Shown here piece by piece: positions 28,644-39,177 of a stretch of DNA of 64,000 nucleotides. A program made the position numbers and the translations under genes. Location: positions 464,744 to 528,743 of the forward strand of contig NZ_CAJZAI010000004.1 in the NCBI RefSeq assembly GCF_914271435.1, in the 5' to 3' direction. The notes beneath the pieces were generated by a model, which worked only from the letters and a program-made list of their open reading frames with translations, was not told the origin of the DNA and ran no database searches. Origin of the DNA: Cupriavidus laharis (GTDB lineage Bacteria > Pseudomonadota > Gammaproteobacteria > Burkholderiales > Burkholderiaceae). Numbering within the stretch: position 1 is the stretch's first letter; every line of letters starts with the position of its first letter.

Positions 28644-30281
28644 TTAGCTACCTCGCGCCAGCACGCCGCGGGCCCTGGCAACCAGGGCCGCCGTGGATGC
28701 ATCGTGCTGGCCGGCTTCGGCGCCGTTCAGTTCGGCTTCGATGGGGCGAGCCAGGATCTTGCCCAGTTCCACGCCCCACTGGTCGAAGGAATTGATGTTC
28801 CAGACCACGCCTTGCACGAACGTCCTGTGTTCATAGAGCGCGATCAGGGCGCCCAGCACGTGCGGCGTCAGGTCTTCCATCAGCAGCGTATTGCTGGGGC
28901 GGTTACCCTCGAAGACCATATGGGCGATGCGCAGTTCGTCGGTCATGCCGGCAGCGCGCAGTTCCTCGGCGGAACGGCCGCGCATCAGCGCTTCTGCCTG
29001 GGCAAAGCAATTGGCCAGCAGTTTCGCATGGTGGCCGGGCAGTTCGCGCGGCGGCACCAGCGGCGCAACGAAATCCACCGGCACGATCTGCGACCCCTGG
29101 TGAATCTTCTGGAAGTACGCATGCTGGCCATTGGTGCCCGCGGTACCCCACACGACGGGCGACGTATGTGCGCGTATGCGGCGCCCGTTGAGCTGCACCG
29201 ACTTGCCGTTGCTTTCCATCTCCAGTTGCTGCAGGAACGCGGGAAAGAGCTCCAGCGAGGTGGAGTAGGGCGCCATGCAGCTGGTCGGCAGGTTGAAGAA
29301 ATTGCGGTGCCAGACGCCGAGCATGCCCATCACGACCGGCATGTTGCGTTCGAGCGGAGCGGTGCGGAAGTGCTCGTCCATGGCGCGTCCGCCTGCAAGC
29401 AGGTCGGCAAACGCATTGAAACCGACTGCCAGGGCGATCGACAGGCCCACCGAGGACCACAGCGAGAAGCGGCCGCCGATCCAGTCCCAGAACTCGAACA
29501 TATTGGCTGGGTCGATGCCGAAGGCGCGCACGGCCTCCACATTGGTCGACACCGCGACGAAGTGCCGGGCCAGCTGATCCTCGGTCACGCCATTGGCCAG
29601 GTACCATTGGCGCGCGCTGTGCGCATTGGCCATGGTTTCCAGCGTGGTAAAGGTCTTCGAGCAGACGATCATCAGCGTCCGCCGTGGATCCAGTCGCTCA
29701 AGGGTTTCGGCCAGCTCGGTGCCGTCGACGTTCGACACGAAATGCATGCGCGGCCCCGGATGGCCGTCGTCGTGTGCCAGGTGCGACAGCGCGCGGCATA
29801 CCATCTTCGGGCCGAGGTCCGAGCCCCCGATGCCGATGTTCACGACATCGGTGATACGCTCGCCGCTCGTGCCGGTCCACGCACCGCTGCGTACCGCTTC
29901 GGAGAAGGTCCGCATGCGCACCAGGACATTCTGGATGCAGGGCATCACAGGCACGCCATCCACCTTGAAGCCAGCGCCAGCGGTAGCGCGAAGCGCGACG
30001 TGCAATGCGGCGCGGTCTTCCGTCAAGTTGATATGCTCGCCGGCGAACATGGCATCGCGGCGAGCCGGAACACCGGCCTCATCGGCAAGCTGCAGCAGCA
30101 ACTGCATGGTCTGCGGCGTGATCCGGTTCTTGGAGTAGTCCAGGTATAGCCCGGCGGCTTCCAGCGAAAACTGCCTGACGCGGTTCTCGCCATCCTCGGC
30201 AAACCAGTCCCGCATCTGGTTGTCGCGAATGGCGTCGTGATGCTGCAGGAGGGCGTTCCAGGCGTGAAGGTTGGTGGGCAT
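28644..30281 (-). CDS. pgi: Glucose-6-phosphate isomerase
   Basis: 545 residues, full length. The family signatures are present: GIGGSDLGPKM (phosphate-binding), WIGGRFSLWSSVGLSI (signature 1) and FDQWGVELGK (signature 2). The catalytic glutamate and histidine lie in the GTNGQHAYFQ region and in the preceding helix. It interconverts glucose-6-phosphate and fructose-6-phosphate in the cytosol, serving gluconeogenesis and the Entner-Doudoroff route typical of these bacteria. The ATG at 30281 (MPTNLHAW) fits the family better than the longer frame from 30419. It converges with the ABC ATPase gene 8 bp away. Confidence 0.95.
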   Translation of the reverse strand: MPTNLHAWNALLQHHDAIRDNQMRDWFAEDGENRVRQFSLEAAGLYLDYSKNRITPQTMQLLLQLADEAGVPARRDAMFAGEHINLTEDRAALHVALRATAGAGFKVDGVPVMPCIQNVLVRMRTFSEAVRSGAWTGTSGERITDVVNIGIGGSDLGPKMVCRALSHLAHDDGHPGPRMHFVSNVDGTELAETLERLDPRRTLMIVCSKTFTTLETMANAHSARQWYLANGVTEDQLARHFVAVSTNVEAVRAFGIDPANMFEFWDWIGGRFSLWSSVGLSIALAVGFNAFADLLAGGRAMDEHFRTAPLERNMPVVMGMLGVWHRNFFNLPTSCMAPYSTSLELFPAFLQQLEMESNGKSVQLNGRRIRAHTSPVVWGTAGTNGQHAYFQKIHQGSQIVPVDFVAPLVPPRELPGHHAKLLANCFAQAEALMRGRSAEELRAAGMTDELRIAHMVFEGNRPSNTLLMEDLTPHVLGALIALYEHRTFVQGVVWNINSFDQWGVELGKILARPIEAELNGAEAGQHDASTAALVARARGVLARGS

Positions 30282-30514
30282 GCAGGGCACAGATTCGTTG
30301 CAGGAGCTCGATACCTGGAAATCTTCCGGGTCTTGCAAGTATAAGGTGTGTCTTGCGTCGATCACGCGTTGTCGTATGCCGTTATCGTTACGAGATGAAA
30401 CGGTAGCGCACTTCGTCACTGCGGGCCTGTCGGCCTTTGTCCGATTGTGGCGATGTTATGGCGCAATTGTGTCCGTTATTGTGTCCGCTGATGCACCGGT
30501 GCAACCCTGTTGCG

Positions 30515-32095
30515 CTATCTTGCGTCGCCACGCAAGAGCCCATTCAGGATCGTGCGCGCAGGGATGTAGAGTTCACTCGCCGTGAGTCCGGCCGGCCCTG
30601 CGCCCGTTGCCACCAGCATATCGGCCGCCCGGCCATGAATCCATACGGCAGCCAGCGCTGCCTGCAGCAGTGGCATGTCCTGGGCAAGCAGCGCGCCGGC
30701 CATGCCGGCCAGGACGTCGCCCGTCCCCGCGCTCGCGAGCGCCGCGTTGCCGGTCGGGTTGATCGCGCTGGCGGACGTGCCGGGCGCGGCAATCACTGAA
30801 CCCGAGCCCTTGAGTACGATCACGGCCTGCCATTGTTTCGCCAGCGCATCGGCGGCTGCCAGGCGGTCGCGCTGCACCGCGTCCACGGTGCAGCCCAGCA
30901 GGCGTGCTGCCTCGAGCGGGTGTGGCGTCATGATGCGTGGCAGTCCCGAGGCCGACAGCGTGGCAGCCAAGCTGGCATCTCCGGCCAGCAGGTTGAGTGC
31001 GTCCGCATCGAGGACCAGTGATGGCGGCGAGGTGCGGCGGCCAGCATCTTCCAGTAATTGCGCCAGTGTCTTGCGTGCGCCCGGATCGGTACCCATGCCT
31101 GGGCCAATGACCAGTGCTGACATTGCGTCGGATGCAAGTTCCGACAGCGGGTGCAGCATCAGTTCGGGATGGACCGGATCGATGGCAGGTGCAGCCGGCG
31201 CAAGGAAGCCGATATGGACTTTGCCGGCGCCGAGGAACTGCGCTGCGCGCGCGCCCAGCAGCGGGGCACCGGTCATGCCGGTGCTGCCGCCAATGATTGC
31301 AAGCGAGCCGAAAGTGCCCTTGTTGGCGGCGTGGCTGCGCGCTGGCAGTGCGTGCCGGAACAGCGCTGGTCCGTTCACCCAGGCGCGCGGCGCCTCCGCG
31401 GGCGGATAGTCCAGGCCAAGCGGGGCAATGTCGACGATGCCGGCGCAGTCGCGCCCATCCAGTGTGAGCAGGCCGGGCTTGGCGCCGAGGAATGTGAGCG
31501 TGCGGCACGCGCGGACCGCGGGCTCGCCGGCACCGGTATCTGCAAACAGGCCGCTCGGAATATCGAGCGCGAATACCGGTGCCGGCGCCTGTGCGAGGTG
31601 CTCGATCCAGGCGGCGATGGTGCCGCCTGCGGCACGGTTCAGGCCAATGCCGAGCAGGCCGTCTACGACTGCCGTCATCCCATCGGGCCAGGCGGCCGTC
31701 GCCGGCATGGTCTGCATGGGCACGCCCGCGGCGCTGGCGTCCTGCCATGCACGCGTTGCGTCGGCTGGCATGCGTGCGGGATCGGCGGTGAGCCAGACCT
31801 GCACTTCGCGTCCCGTCTGGTGCAGGTGCGTCGCGGCGACGATCGCGTCGCCGCCGTTATTGCCGGGGCCGGCCAGGAACAGCAGCAATCCTTGCGGTAC
31901 ATGCTGCGCCAGCCAACTGGCGGCAGCGCCCCCGGCGCGAGACATCAGTTCAAACGACGGCAGGCGCGCGAAAGCGGCATTCTCGATGCGGCGGATGGTC
32001 TCGACATCGTAGAGCGGGATGGCCTGCGCCGAGTCAGCGGCCAGCGCTGTCCAGCCTTCGGACGGAATGAGGGGACAAGGTTGCGTCGGATTCAT
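30515..32095 (-). CDS. nnr: Bifunctional NAD(P)H-hydrate epimerase/dehydratase Nnr
   Basis: 526 residues made of two fused domains. The N-terminal YjeF_N epimerase (about 1-235) shows IENAAFARLPSFELMSRAG and the nucleotide site AGPGNNGGDAIVAA. The C-terminal ADP-dependent dehydratase (about 255-526) shows GSLAIIGGSTGMTGAPLLGARAA (partly) and the catalytic NPTGNAALASAGTGDVLAG. Together they repair hydrated NADH and NADPH formed by heat or side reactions. The start codon ATGA overlaps the stop codon of a 35-codon ORF upstream, which suggests translational coupling. pgi lies downstream on the same strand with about 230 bp between. Confidence 0.95.
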   Translation of the reverse strand: MNPTQPCPLIPSEGWTALAADSAQAIPLYDVETIRRIENAAFARLPSFELMSRAGGAAASWLAQHVPQGLLLFLAGPGNNGGDAIVAATHLHQTGREVQVWLTADPARMPADATRAWQDASAAGVPMQTMPATAAWPDGMTAVVDGLLGIGLNRAAGGTIAAWIEHLAQAPAPVFALDIPSGLFADTGAGEPAVRACRTLTFLGAKPGLLTLDGRDCAGIVDIAPLGLDYPPAEAPRAWVNGPALFRHALPARSHAANKGTFGSLAIIGGSTGMTGAPLLGARAAQFLGAGKVHIGFLAPAAPAIDPVHPELMLHPLSELASDAMSALVIGPGMGTDPGARKTLAQLLEDAGRRTSPPSLVLDADALNLLAGDASLAATLSASGLPRIMTPHPLEAARLLGCTVDAVQRDRLAAADALAKQWQAVIVLKGSGSVIAAPGTSASAINPTGNAALASAGTGDVLAGMAGALLAQDMPLLQAALAAVWIHGRAADMLVATGAGPAGLTASELYIPARTILNGLLRGDAR

Positions 32096-32199
32096 GCGGG
32101 TTCAGCCGGATGGTCCAGGCCGCAGCGCGGACAGCGGTCCTTCCATGTCGATGTCGGGCTCCTGGTTGGTGCCGTGACTATGGGCGATCTGACTCGCAT
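32092..32199 (-). CDS. Tiny ORF with CxxC knuckle, coupled to nnr
   Basis: 35 residues starting MRVRSPIVTAP and ending PAEPA. It has AGGAGA seven bases before the ATG, a stronger site than most genes here. The C-terminal half contains WKDRCPRCGLDHP, a CxxC motif like one zinc-ribbon knuckle. Its stop overlaps the nnr start codon (ATGA). It could be a translated leader that controls nnr or a genuine micro-protein. No family is recognised, and the short length means chance cannot be excluded. Confidence 0.4.
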   Translation of the reverse strand: MRVRSPIVTAPTRSPTSTWKDRCPRCGLDHPAEPA

Positions 32200-32322
32200 C
32201 TCGATCTCTCCTGGTGCGCACGCCGGGACGGCGCGTGTTGTACAGGCTTGCTACCTGGGTGCTTGCCTTGGCCGTCATGCTGGGGCGGTCGGAGCAGGCG
32301 CAAGATCACAGGTGCGGCGGGC

Positions 32323-33678
32323 TTATTCGTCACGCAGCCCGGGTTGCACGATGCCTTCCAATGCAAGGGCCGTGCCGAGCAGTTGCGCATCGCGCATCGG
32401 CCCATGGGACAGCATCAGCCCCACGGGCAGTTCGTCGGGCGCGTGGCAGGGCAGCGAAATCGAACAGCCGTCAAGGAAATTGAAGACCGAGGTATTGCGC
32501 AGCAGCAGGGCGTTGGTGCGGAAGAACAGGTCATCGTCACCGCGCAGCGGTTCGATGGCGGGCGCCACCATCGGCACGGTGGGGCAGATGACGGCGTCGA
32601 AGCGGGCCAGGCGGGCTTCTACCCGCGCGATCCAGTCGATGCGTGCGCGGGCAAGGTCGACATAGTCGGCCGCGCTCATGGCTGCGCCGCGGTCAATGCG
32701 CATCGCTACGCGTGGGTCGTAAAGCTCGCGCCGGCTGGCGAGCATCCGGCGATGGATTGCATAGGCCTCGGCCGCGCTGAAGCCGCCGGCGGCGTTCAGG
32801 CCCGGGAGTTCGGCCAGCTCGGGCAGGTCCGTGTGTTCCAGTTGCACGCCCGCAGCGGACAGTCTTCCCAGTGCGCGGTCAAAGGCCCGGGCGACCACAG
32901 GGTCGAGGTCATCCAGCAGTACCTGGCGCGGGATGGCCAGGCGGATCGCCGCCGGGGCCGGGGCACTTGGCACCACCGCGCTGTCTGCAATCACGCTGTC
33001 GACCAGCACGCAGTCATTGACCGTGCGGGCCATGGCGCAGGCGGTGTCGAGCGTGTAGGACAGCGGAAAGGCTCCGGTGAGCGGCACGCGGCGCGTGGTC
33101 GGCTTGAAGCCGGTCAGGCCGCACAGGGCCGCCGGAATGCGGATCGATCCGCCTGTGTCGCTCCCGAGCGCGGCCACCGCCAGGCCCAGAGCCACCGAAA
33201 CAGCTGCGCCTGAAGAGGATCCCCCCGGAATGCGGGCAATGCCGTCCGTGCTGGCGGGATTTACCGGTGTGCCGAAATGGGGATTGATGCCCACGCCCGA
33301 GAAGGCGAACTCGCTCATGTTGGTGCGGCCGACAATGGCTGCACCGGCCTGGCGCAGGCGGGCGACCACGGCGGCGTCGGTGGTGGCCGGGGCGGCATCG
33401 TGGCGTACGGCCGACGCGGCGCGCGTGACCTCGCCGGCCACGTCGAAGAGATCCTTTACCGAGACAGGCAGTCCGGCCAGCGGATGCAGAGGCTTGCCGG
33501 CACGGCTGGCAGCGTCGGCGGCGCGCGCGGTCTGAATGGCGGTGTCGAAGGTGCTGTGCAGGAACACGGCCTGTGCACGCGTATCGGACGCCGCCGCGGC
33601 GGCTGCCTCGACGAGTTCGGCGCGGCTGGTGGCGCCTTCGCGCAGGCGGGCGTTCAGTGTGTTGAGGTCAGGAAGCAT
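32323..33678 (-). CDS. Amidase (amidase-signature family)
   Basis: 451 residues. The Ser-cisSer-Lys triad of the amidase-signature family is visible: Lys75 in PVSVKDLFDV, Ser154 in PGGSSSGAAVSVA and nucleophile Ser178 in GSDTGGSIRIPA. The protein is GatA-like in the core, but it is not the GatCAB subunit: the C-terminal third differs and no gatB or gatC gene is near. It hydrolyses an amide bond in the cytosol; the substrate is not deducible. It is divergent from a winged-helix regulator 206 bp away, which might control it. On the minus strand of that gap TTGACA (33805-33810) is a perfect -35 box without a well-placed -10. Confidence 0.85.
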   Translation of the reverse strand: MLPDLNTLNARLREGATSRAELVEAAAAAASDTRAQAVFLHSTFDTAIQTARAADAASRAGKPLHPLAGLPVSVKDLFDVAGEVTRAASAVRHDAAPATTDAAVVARLRQAGAAIVGRTNMSEFAFSGVGINPHFGTPVNPASTDGIARIPGGSSSGAAVSVALGLAVAALGSDTGGSIRIPAALCGLTGFKPTTRRVPLTGAFPLSYTLDTACAMARTVNDCVLVDSVIADSAVVPSAPAPAAIRLAIPRQVLLDDLDPVVARAFDRALGRLSAAGVQLEHTDLPELAELPGLNAAGGFSAAEAYAIHRRMLASRRELYDPRVAMRIDRGAAMSAADYVDLARARIDWIARVEARLARFDAVICPTVPMVAPAIEPLRGDDDLFFRTNALLLRNTSVFNFLDGCSISLPCHAPDELPVGLMLSHGPMRDAQLLGTALALEGIVQPGLRDE

Positions 33679-33884
33679 CGATGGCGTGGAGGCGGGCAGG
33701 GTACGATGGCTCCGGAAGTGGCCGGTGCGCTGGCTCCAGGCGCGCAGCGGCTCGAGCCCTGCCTGTTCTTGTCAGGCACTCATGCTCATAATTTGCCGAT
33801 AAACTGTCAAGCCAAAATTAGCGGGGGCGGCGCCGAGGGCATGGGCCCGGCGGCTCCCGTCCAAGGTTGCAAGGAGCATTCCCC

Positions 33885-34490
33885 ATGGCACGCAAGCCCG
33901 CCGCGCCTGGTCCGGCCGCCGAAGCGGACCTCGTCCCCGCGCCGGACACCGCCCCCGTCAAGCCCGTCACCGCGCTGTCGCGTGCGGCGGGCACCAATAT
34001 CGTGTCCTCTTCGCATCTGGTGTCGGCGCGCAGCCCGGAACTGTCGGAGTTCGAATTCGGGCTGAACACTGCCTACAACGCCTACAGCCGGTGGGTGGTG
34101 CGCTGCATGGGCGCGGCCGGCGTGCGCGACCTGACCTTCCTTGACGTGCTGGTGCTGCACCATGTCAACCACCGCGGCCGGGCCAAGCGCCTGGCCGATA
34201 TCTGCTTTGTGCTGAACGTGGAAGACACCCACCTCGTGACTTATGCACTCAAGAAGCTGCAAGGCTTGGGGCTGGTGACGGGCGAGCGCATCGGCAAGGA
34301 GGCTACCTACTCGACCACCGAGGCAGGCGCCGAAGCCTGTGCCCGTTACCGCGAAATCCGCGAACAATGCCTGACCAGCAACTTCACGGAGGGCAGCGAG
34401 GAAAATGCCGAGATCGGCGAACTGGCGCGCCTGCTGCGCGTGCTGACCGGGCTCTATGAACAGGCGGCCCGCTCGGCTACGTCACTCTGA
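33885..34490 (+). CDS. MarR-type winged-helix transcriptional regulator
   Basis: 201 residues from an ATG with AAGGAG eight bases upstream. The first 50 or so residues are a flexible Pro/Ala-rich extension. The rest (about 55-190) has the MarR outline: a long first helix (FEFGLNTAYNAYSRWVVRCM), a central winged helix (KRLADICFVLNVEDTHLVTYALKKLQGLGLVTGERIGKEATYSTTEAG) and a C-terminal dimerisation helix. DNA binding is therefore likely. It is divergent from the amidase gene. The purL promoter region follows it. The ligand and targets are unknown. Confidence 0.8.
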   Translation: MARKPAAPGPAAEADLVPAPDTAPVKPVTALSRAAGTNIVSSSHLVSARSPELSEFEFGLNTAYNAYSRWVVRCMGAAGVRDLTFLDVLVLHHVNHRGRAKRLADICFVLNVEDTHLVTYALKKLQGLGLVTGERIGKEATYSTTEAGAEACARYREIREQCLTSNFTEGSEENAEIGELARLLRVLTGLYEQAARSATSL

Positions 34491-34600
34491 GCGTTGGAAT
34501 CGCGCGGCACACGAAAAAAGTGATGAATAAGCATTATCACGGCGCGCCGTAACACGGCGTTGCCGTGATGGCGCAGTGCAAAATCCGGGTGCCGGCAAGG

Positions 34601-34606
34601 TACAAT
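34601..34606 (+). promoter_or_regulatory. Probable -10 box of the purL promoter
   Basis: TACAAT stands 86 bp before the purL start codon. TGCAAA (34577-34582) at 18 bp upstream is a weak -35 candidate. Confidence 0.4.
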
Positions 34607-34691
34607 AGTGGTTTCCCGCCGGCCGGCATCCCATGCAGCGGTGCCGGCAAGCAGCAGCCCCTACCTCCTTCGCCTCCCGACCGCTACGATC

Positions 34692-37600
34692 ATGGCGCAT
34701 TTTTCGTGCTTCCCCGGCGCTTTGGCGCTTTCCGCCTTCCGCCAGCAACGCCTGCTCACCGCCCTGCGGCAGATCGACACCGATATCGAATCGGTGCACG
34801 GCCAGTTCCTCCATTTCGTCGACTCGGACACCCCGCTGTCCACTGAAGACCAAAGCCGGATTGCCGCGCTGCTGACCTATGGCGCGCCTTTCGCCGAGCA
34901 GCCGGAAGGTGACCGCTTTGTCGTGATTCCGCGTTTCGGCACGATTTCGCCGTGGGCCAGCAAGGCCACCGACATCGCGCACAACTGCGGCCTGACGCAT
35001 GTGCACCGCATCGAACGCGGCATCGAGATCACCGTGGTCTGCAAGAAGGGCCTGCTGCGCGGGCGCAAGTCGCTGGATGCCGATACCCGCGCCGCGGTGG
35101 CCGCGCACCTGTTCGACCGCATGACCGAGACGGTGGTCGCCTCGCGTGAGGACGCCGCCGGCCTGTTCCAGGAGCTGCCGGCCAAGCCGCTGCGCTTCAT
35201 CGACATCTCCGCCGGCCGCAGTGCGCTGGCCGCGGCCAACGTCGAGATGGGCCTGGCGCTGTCCGAGGACGAGATCGACTACCTGATCGACGCCTACGCC
35301 AAACTGGAACGCAACCCGACCGACGTCGAACTGATGATGTTCGCGCAGGCCAACAGCGAACACTGCCGCCACAAGATTTTCAATGCCACGTGGACCATCG
35401 ACGGTGTGCAGCAGGACAAGTCGCTGTTCGCGATGATCCGCAATACGCACCAACTCAATCCGCAGGGCTCGATCGTCGCCTACTCGGACAACTCGGCGGT
35501 GATGGAAGGCGACGTGGCCGAACGCTGGTTCCCGCGTGGCGAGAACCACAAGTACGGCCGCCACGAGGCGCTGACGCACACGCTGATGAAGGTCGAGACG
35601 CACAATCACCCGACCGCGATCTCGCCGTTCCCGGGCGCCTCCACCGGCGCCGGCGGTGAAATCCGCGACGAGGGCGCGACCGGCCGCGGCGCCAAGCCCA
35701 AGGCCGGCCTGACCGGCTTCACGGTGTCGAACCTGATGCTGCCCGAGGCCGTCGAGTCCTGGGAAAACGACCGCGACGCCGCGCAGCCGGTGGTGCACCG
35801 CAATCCCGACGACAAGCCTGGCGTGACCGGCAAGCCGGACCGCATCGCCTCGCCGCTGCAGATCATGATCGACGGCCCGCTCGGCGGCGCCGCGTTCAAC
35901 AACGAATTCGGCCGCGCCAACCTGGGCGGCTACTTCCGCGTCTACGAGCAGAACGTGGGCGGCACCGTGCGCGGCTACCACAAGCCCATCATGATCGCGG
36001 GCGGCATCGGCAATATCGACGCTACCCACACGCACAAGAACGAGCTGCCGGCCGGCACGCTGCTGATCCAGCTTGGCGGCCCGGGCATGCGCATCGGCAT
36101 GGGCGGCGGCGCCGCCAGCTCGATGGCGACTGGCACCAACACCGCCGATCTGGATTTCGATTCGGTCCAGCGCGGCAACCCGGAGATGGAGCGCCGGGCG
36201 CAGGAAGTGATCAACGCGTGCTGGCAGCTCGGCGACGAGAACCCCATCCTGTCGATCCACGACGTTGGCGCGGGCGGCATCTCCAATGCGTTCCCCGAAG
36301 TGGTGGACGGCGCCGGCCGCGGTGCGCGCTTCGACTTGCGCAAGGTGCACCTGGAAGAGTCCGGCCTGTCGCCGGCCGAGATCTGGTGCAATGAATCGCA
36401 GGAACGCTACGTGCTGGCTATCGCGCCGGACAATTTCGCGAAGTTCCAGGCCATGTGCGAGCGTGAGCGTTCGCCGTTCGCGGTGGTCGGTATCGCTACC
36501 GAGGAAAAGCAGCTGCAGCTGGTCGATTCGCATGTCGATGCCACGCTCAAGGAGCACTACACGGTCAACATGCCGATGGAGGTGCTGCTGGGCAAGCCGC
36601 CGCGCATGCACCGCGACGTGACGCGCGTGGACCAATCGCTGCCGGCGGTGGACGTCACCGGCGTCGCGCTGGAACAGGCCGTGCGCGACGTGCTGCGCCA
36701 CCCGACCGTGGCCAACAAGTCGTTCCTGATCAGCATCGGCGACCGTACCGTGGGCGGCATGAACGCGCGCGACCAGATGGTCGGCCCGTGGCAGGTGCCG
36801 GTGGCCGACGTGGCCGTGACCACGCTCGACTACAAGGGCAATGCCGGCGAGGCAATGACGATGGGCGAGCGCACGCCGCTCGCGGTGATCAACGCGCCGG
36901 CCTCCGGCCGCATGGCGATCGGCGAAGCGCTGACCAACCTGGCCGCCGCGCCGGTCAAGGACCTGGGCAAGGTCAAGCTGTCCGCCAACTGGATGGCGGC
37001 CTGCGGCGTGGAAGGCGAGGATGCGAAGCTGTATGACACGGTGCATGCCGTCGGCATGGAACTGTGCCCGGCACTCGGCATCAGCATCCCGGTGGGCAAG
37101 GATTCGCTGTCGATGCGCACCAAGTGGCAGGACGACGGCGTGGCCAAGGAAGTGGTGGCGCCGGTGTCGCTGATCATCTCGGCGTTTGCCGCGGTGGACG
37201 ACGTCAACTGTACGCTGACGCCGCAGCTGCGTACCGACGCGGGCGACACAGTGCTGATCGGCATTGACCTCGGCCGCGGCAAGAACCGCATGGGCGGCAG
37301 CATCCTGGCCCAGGTCACGCAGCAGGTGGGTGACAGCGCGCCGGACGTGGACAGCGCCGAAGACCTGAAGAACTTCTTCAACGTGATCCAGCGCCTGAAC
37401 CGCGAGGGCAAGCTGCTGTCGTACCACGACCGCTCCGACGGCGGCTTCATGGCCACGCTGGCGGAAATGGCGTTTGCCGGCCACTGCGGCATCTCGCTGA
37501 ACGTCGACATGCTGACGCTGGACCCGCAGCAGGAGCAGGACTATGGCGACGCCAAGAACTGGGCCCAGCAGATCGCCGAGCGCCGCAACGACCAGACCGT

Positions 37601-38738
37601 GCGCGCGCTGTTCTCGGAAGAGCTTGGCGCGGTGGTGCAGGTGCGCCTGCAGGATCGCGATGCGGTGTTCGCCGTGCTGCGTGAAGCCGGCCTGTCGGCT
37701 TGTAGCCACGTGGTGGGCAAGCCCAACACGACCGACCAGATCGAGATCTATCGCGACGCCAAGAAGGTGTTCGGCGCGTCGCGCACCGATCTGCAGCGCA
37801 ACTGGAGCGAGGTGAGCTGGCGCATCGCCCGCCTGCGCGACAACCCGGCCTGCGCCGACAGCGAGTACGACCGCCTGCTGGACGCGGCCGACCCCGGCAT
37901 CAGCCCGGTGCTGACCTTTGACTCGGCCGAGGACATCGCGGCCCCGTTCATCGCGACCGGCGCTCGTCCGCGCGTGGCCATCCTGCGCGAGCAGGGCGTC
38001 AACTCGCAGATCGAAATGGCGTACAGCATGGATCGCGCGGGTTTCGACACGCATGACGTCCACATGAGCGACCTGATCGCGGGCCGAGCCAACCTGGCTG
38101 ACTTCACCGGCTTTGTGGCGTGCGGCGGCTTCAGCTACGGCGACGTGCTAGGCGCCGGCGAAGGCTGGGCCAAGACCATCCTGTTCAATGCGCAGATGGC
38201 CGAGCAGTTCGCGGCGTTCTTCAACCGCCAGGACACCTTCGCGCTGGGCGTGTGCAACGGCTGCCAGATGATGAGCAACCTGGCTCCGATCATCCCGGGT
38301 GCCGGTGCGTGGCCGAAGTTCACGCGCAACCAGTCCGAGCAGTACGAGGCACGCTACGTCACGGTGGAAGTGCAGCAGTCGCCGTCGATCTTCTTCGCGG
38401 GGATGGAGGGCAGCCGCATTCCTATCGTCGTCGCGCACGGCGAAGGGTTTGCGGACTTCTCGCAACAGGGCGATATCGGGCAGGCCAAGGTGGCGCTGCG
38501 CTTCGTGGACAACCACGGTGCGGTCACGCAGACCTATCCGCTGAACCCGAATGGTTCGCCGGACGGCATCACCTCGGTGACGACCACCGATGGCCGCTTC
38601 ACCGTGCTGATGCCGCACCCGGAACGCGTGTTCCGTACCGCCACAATGAGCTGGGCGCCGGATGCCTGGAAGCAGGTGGCCGATGGCGGCAGCCCGTGGA
38701 TGCGGATGTTCCGCAATGCGCGGAAGTGGGTGGGGTAA
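34692..38738 (+). CDS. purL: Phosphoribosylformylglycinamidine synthase (FGAM synthetase)
   Basis: 1348 residues, the large single-chain PurL of gram-negative bacteria. An N-terminal PurS-like domain is followed by a linker, two AIRS-type ATP-grasp halves (for example [20 protein letters not shown] and [18 protein letters not shown]) and a class I glutaminase domain from about residue 1090. The glutaminase cysteine is Cys1188 in GVCNGCQMM, and the histidine and glutamate are in MPHPERVFR near the end. It converts FGAR to FGAM with ATP and glutamine in purine synthesis. It is monocistronic, with a terminator downstream. The ATG at 34692 fits the family opening MAHFSCFPG. Confidence 0.97.
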   Translation: MAHFSCFPGALALSAFRQQRLLTALRQIDTDIESVHGQFLHFVDSDTPLSTEDQSRIAALLTYGAPFAEQPEGDRFVVIPRFGTISPWASKATDIAHNCGLTHVHRIERGIEITVVCKKGLLRGRKSLDADTRAAVAAHLFDRMTETVVASREDAAGLFQELPAKPLRFIDISAGRSALAAANVEMGLALSEDEIDYLIDAYAKLERNPTDVELMMFAQANSEHCRHKIFNATWTIDGVQQDKSLFAMIRNTHQLNPQGSIVAYSDNSAVMEGDVAERWFPRGENHKYGRHEALTHTLMKVETHNHPTAISPFPGASTGAGGEIRDEGATGRGAKPKAGLTGFTVSNLMLPEAVESWENDRDAAQPVVHRNPDDKPGVTGKPDRIASPLQIMIDGPLGGAAFNNEFGRANLGGYFRVYEQNVGGTVRGYHKPIMIAGGIGNIDATHTHKNELPAGTLLIQLGGPGMRIGMGGGAASSMATGTNTADLDFDSVQRGNPEMERRAQEVINACWQLGDENPILSIHDVGAGGISNAFPEVVDGAGRGARFDLRKVHLEESGLSPAEIWCNESQERYVLAIAPDNFAKFQAMCERERSPFAVVGIATEEKQLQLVDSHVDATLKEHYTVNMPMEVLLGKPPRMHRDVTRVDQSLPAVDVTGVALEQAVRDVLRHPTVANKSFLISIGDRTVGGMNARDQMVGPWQVPVADVAVTTLDYKGNAGEAMTMGERTPLAVINAPASGRMAIGEALTNLAAAPVKDLGKVKLSANWMAACGVEGEDAKLYDTVHAVGMELCPALGISIPVGKDSLSMRTKWQDDGVAKEVVAPVSLIISAFAAVDDVNCTLTPQLRTDAGDTVLIGIDLGRGKNRMGGSILAQVTQQVGDSAPDVDSAEDLKNFFNVIQRLNREGKLLSYHDRSDGGFMATLAEMAFAGHCGISLNVDMLTLDPQQEQDYGDAKNWAQQIAERRNDQTVRALFSEELGAVVQVRLQDRDAVFAVLREAGLSACSHVVGKPNTTDQIEIYRDAKKVFGASRTDLQRNWSEVSWRIARLRDNPACADSEYDRLLDAADPGISPVLTFDSAEDIAAPFIATGARPRVAILREQGVNSQIEMAYSMDRAGFDTHDVHMSDLIAGRANLADFTGFVACGGFSYGDVLGAGEGWAKTILFNAQMAEQFAAFFNRQDTFALGVCNGCQMMSNLAPIIPGAGAWPKFTRNQSEQYEARYVTVEVQQSPSIFFAGMEGSRIPIVVAHGEGFADFSQQGDIGQAKVALRFVDNHGAVTQTYPLNPNGSPDGITSVTTTDGRFTVLMPHPERVFRTATMSWAPDAWKQVADGGSPWMRMFRNARKWVG

Positions 38739-38793
38739 GGTAGGACGGTACCACCAGGCAGCACATGCTGTCTGGTACGTGTAATCGCCTCAG

Positions 38794-38834
38794 ACGGCGT
38801 GGCGCGACCCGGGCAGGGTATGCCACGCCGTTTT
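38794..38834 (+). terminator. Intrinsic terminator after purL
   Basis: ACGGCGTGGC (38794-38803) pairs perfectly with GCCACGCCGT (38822-38831), followed by a T-run. A second hairpin, GTACCA/TGGTAC with inner pairing, lies at 38748-38778 just before it. Confidence 0.65.
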
Positions 38835-38835
38835 C

Positions 38836-39126
38836 TTATTCAGGCAACGGCGCCACCAGCCGCGAACTCCACGACGCATAAGCGAAATGGAGCAGCCGGT
38901 GTCGGTCGCAATCCTGAGGAGGGATAATTTCGCCGCGCGATTCCTTGTAGGCAACCACCGCCCGGAGGATCTTCTCCGGCGCATAGCGGTCCCGCAGCGG
39001 CAGGTAATGATGGAGTGCGCGCCACCCGGGGGCGGCGCCGTCAAGCGAGGCCGAGGCAAGCGCGCAATAGCACATGCCCCGGGAAGAGAGATGCCAGAGT
39101 TGCCAGTAGCCGGCTTGAGGCTCCAC
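38836..39126 (-). CDS. Small conserved-looking protein of unknown function
   Basis: 96 residues from a GTG at 39126 that has GGAAGGA upstream; an earlier GTG at 39165 is possible. The sequence is rich in Trp, Tyr, His and Arg: GYWQLWHLSSRGMCYCALA near the start, then LPLRDRYAPEKILRAVVAYK and RLLHFAYASW. There is no signal peptide or membrane segment. Third codon positions are mostly G or C, which supports real coding. It is the last gene of a same-strand block after the parvulin gene, 51 bp beyond its stop codon. I recognise no family. Confidence 0.55.
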   Translation of the reverse strand: MEPQAGYWQLWHLSSRGMCYCALASASLDGAAPGWRALHHYLPLRDRYAPEKILRAVVAYKESRGEIIPPQDCDRHRLLHFAYASWSSRLVAPLPE

Positions 39127-39177
39127 GCTGCTGCGTCCTTCCAGTCTGCAGCCCGGCGGGGGCACCGGTCTGCGGCG

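Noticed and set aside
34482..38063. A 1193-codon open frame antisense to purL
   Set aside because: It is a shadow of the GC-rich third positions of purL: composition is dominated by His, Arg, Val and Ala with no recognisable domain, and purL itself is certain.
38790..39059. An 89-codon frame overlapping the small unknown gene on the same strand
   Set aside because: It is rich in Arg and Trp, runs into the purL terminator, and lacks a ribosome-binding site; the 96-residue frame is better supported.
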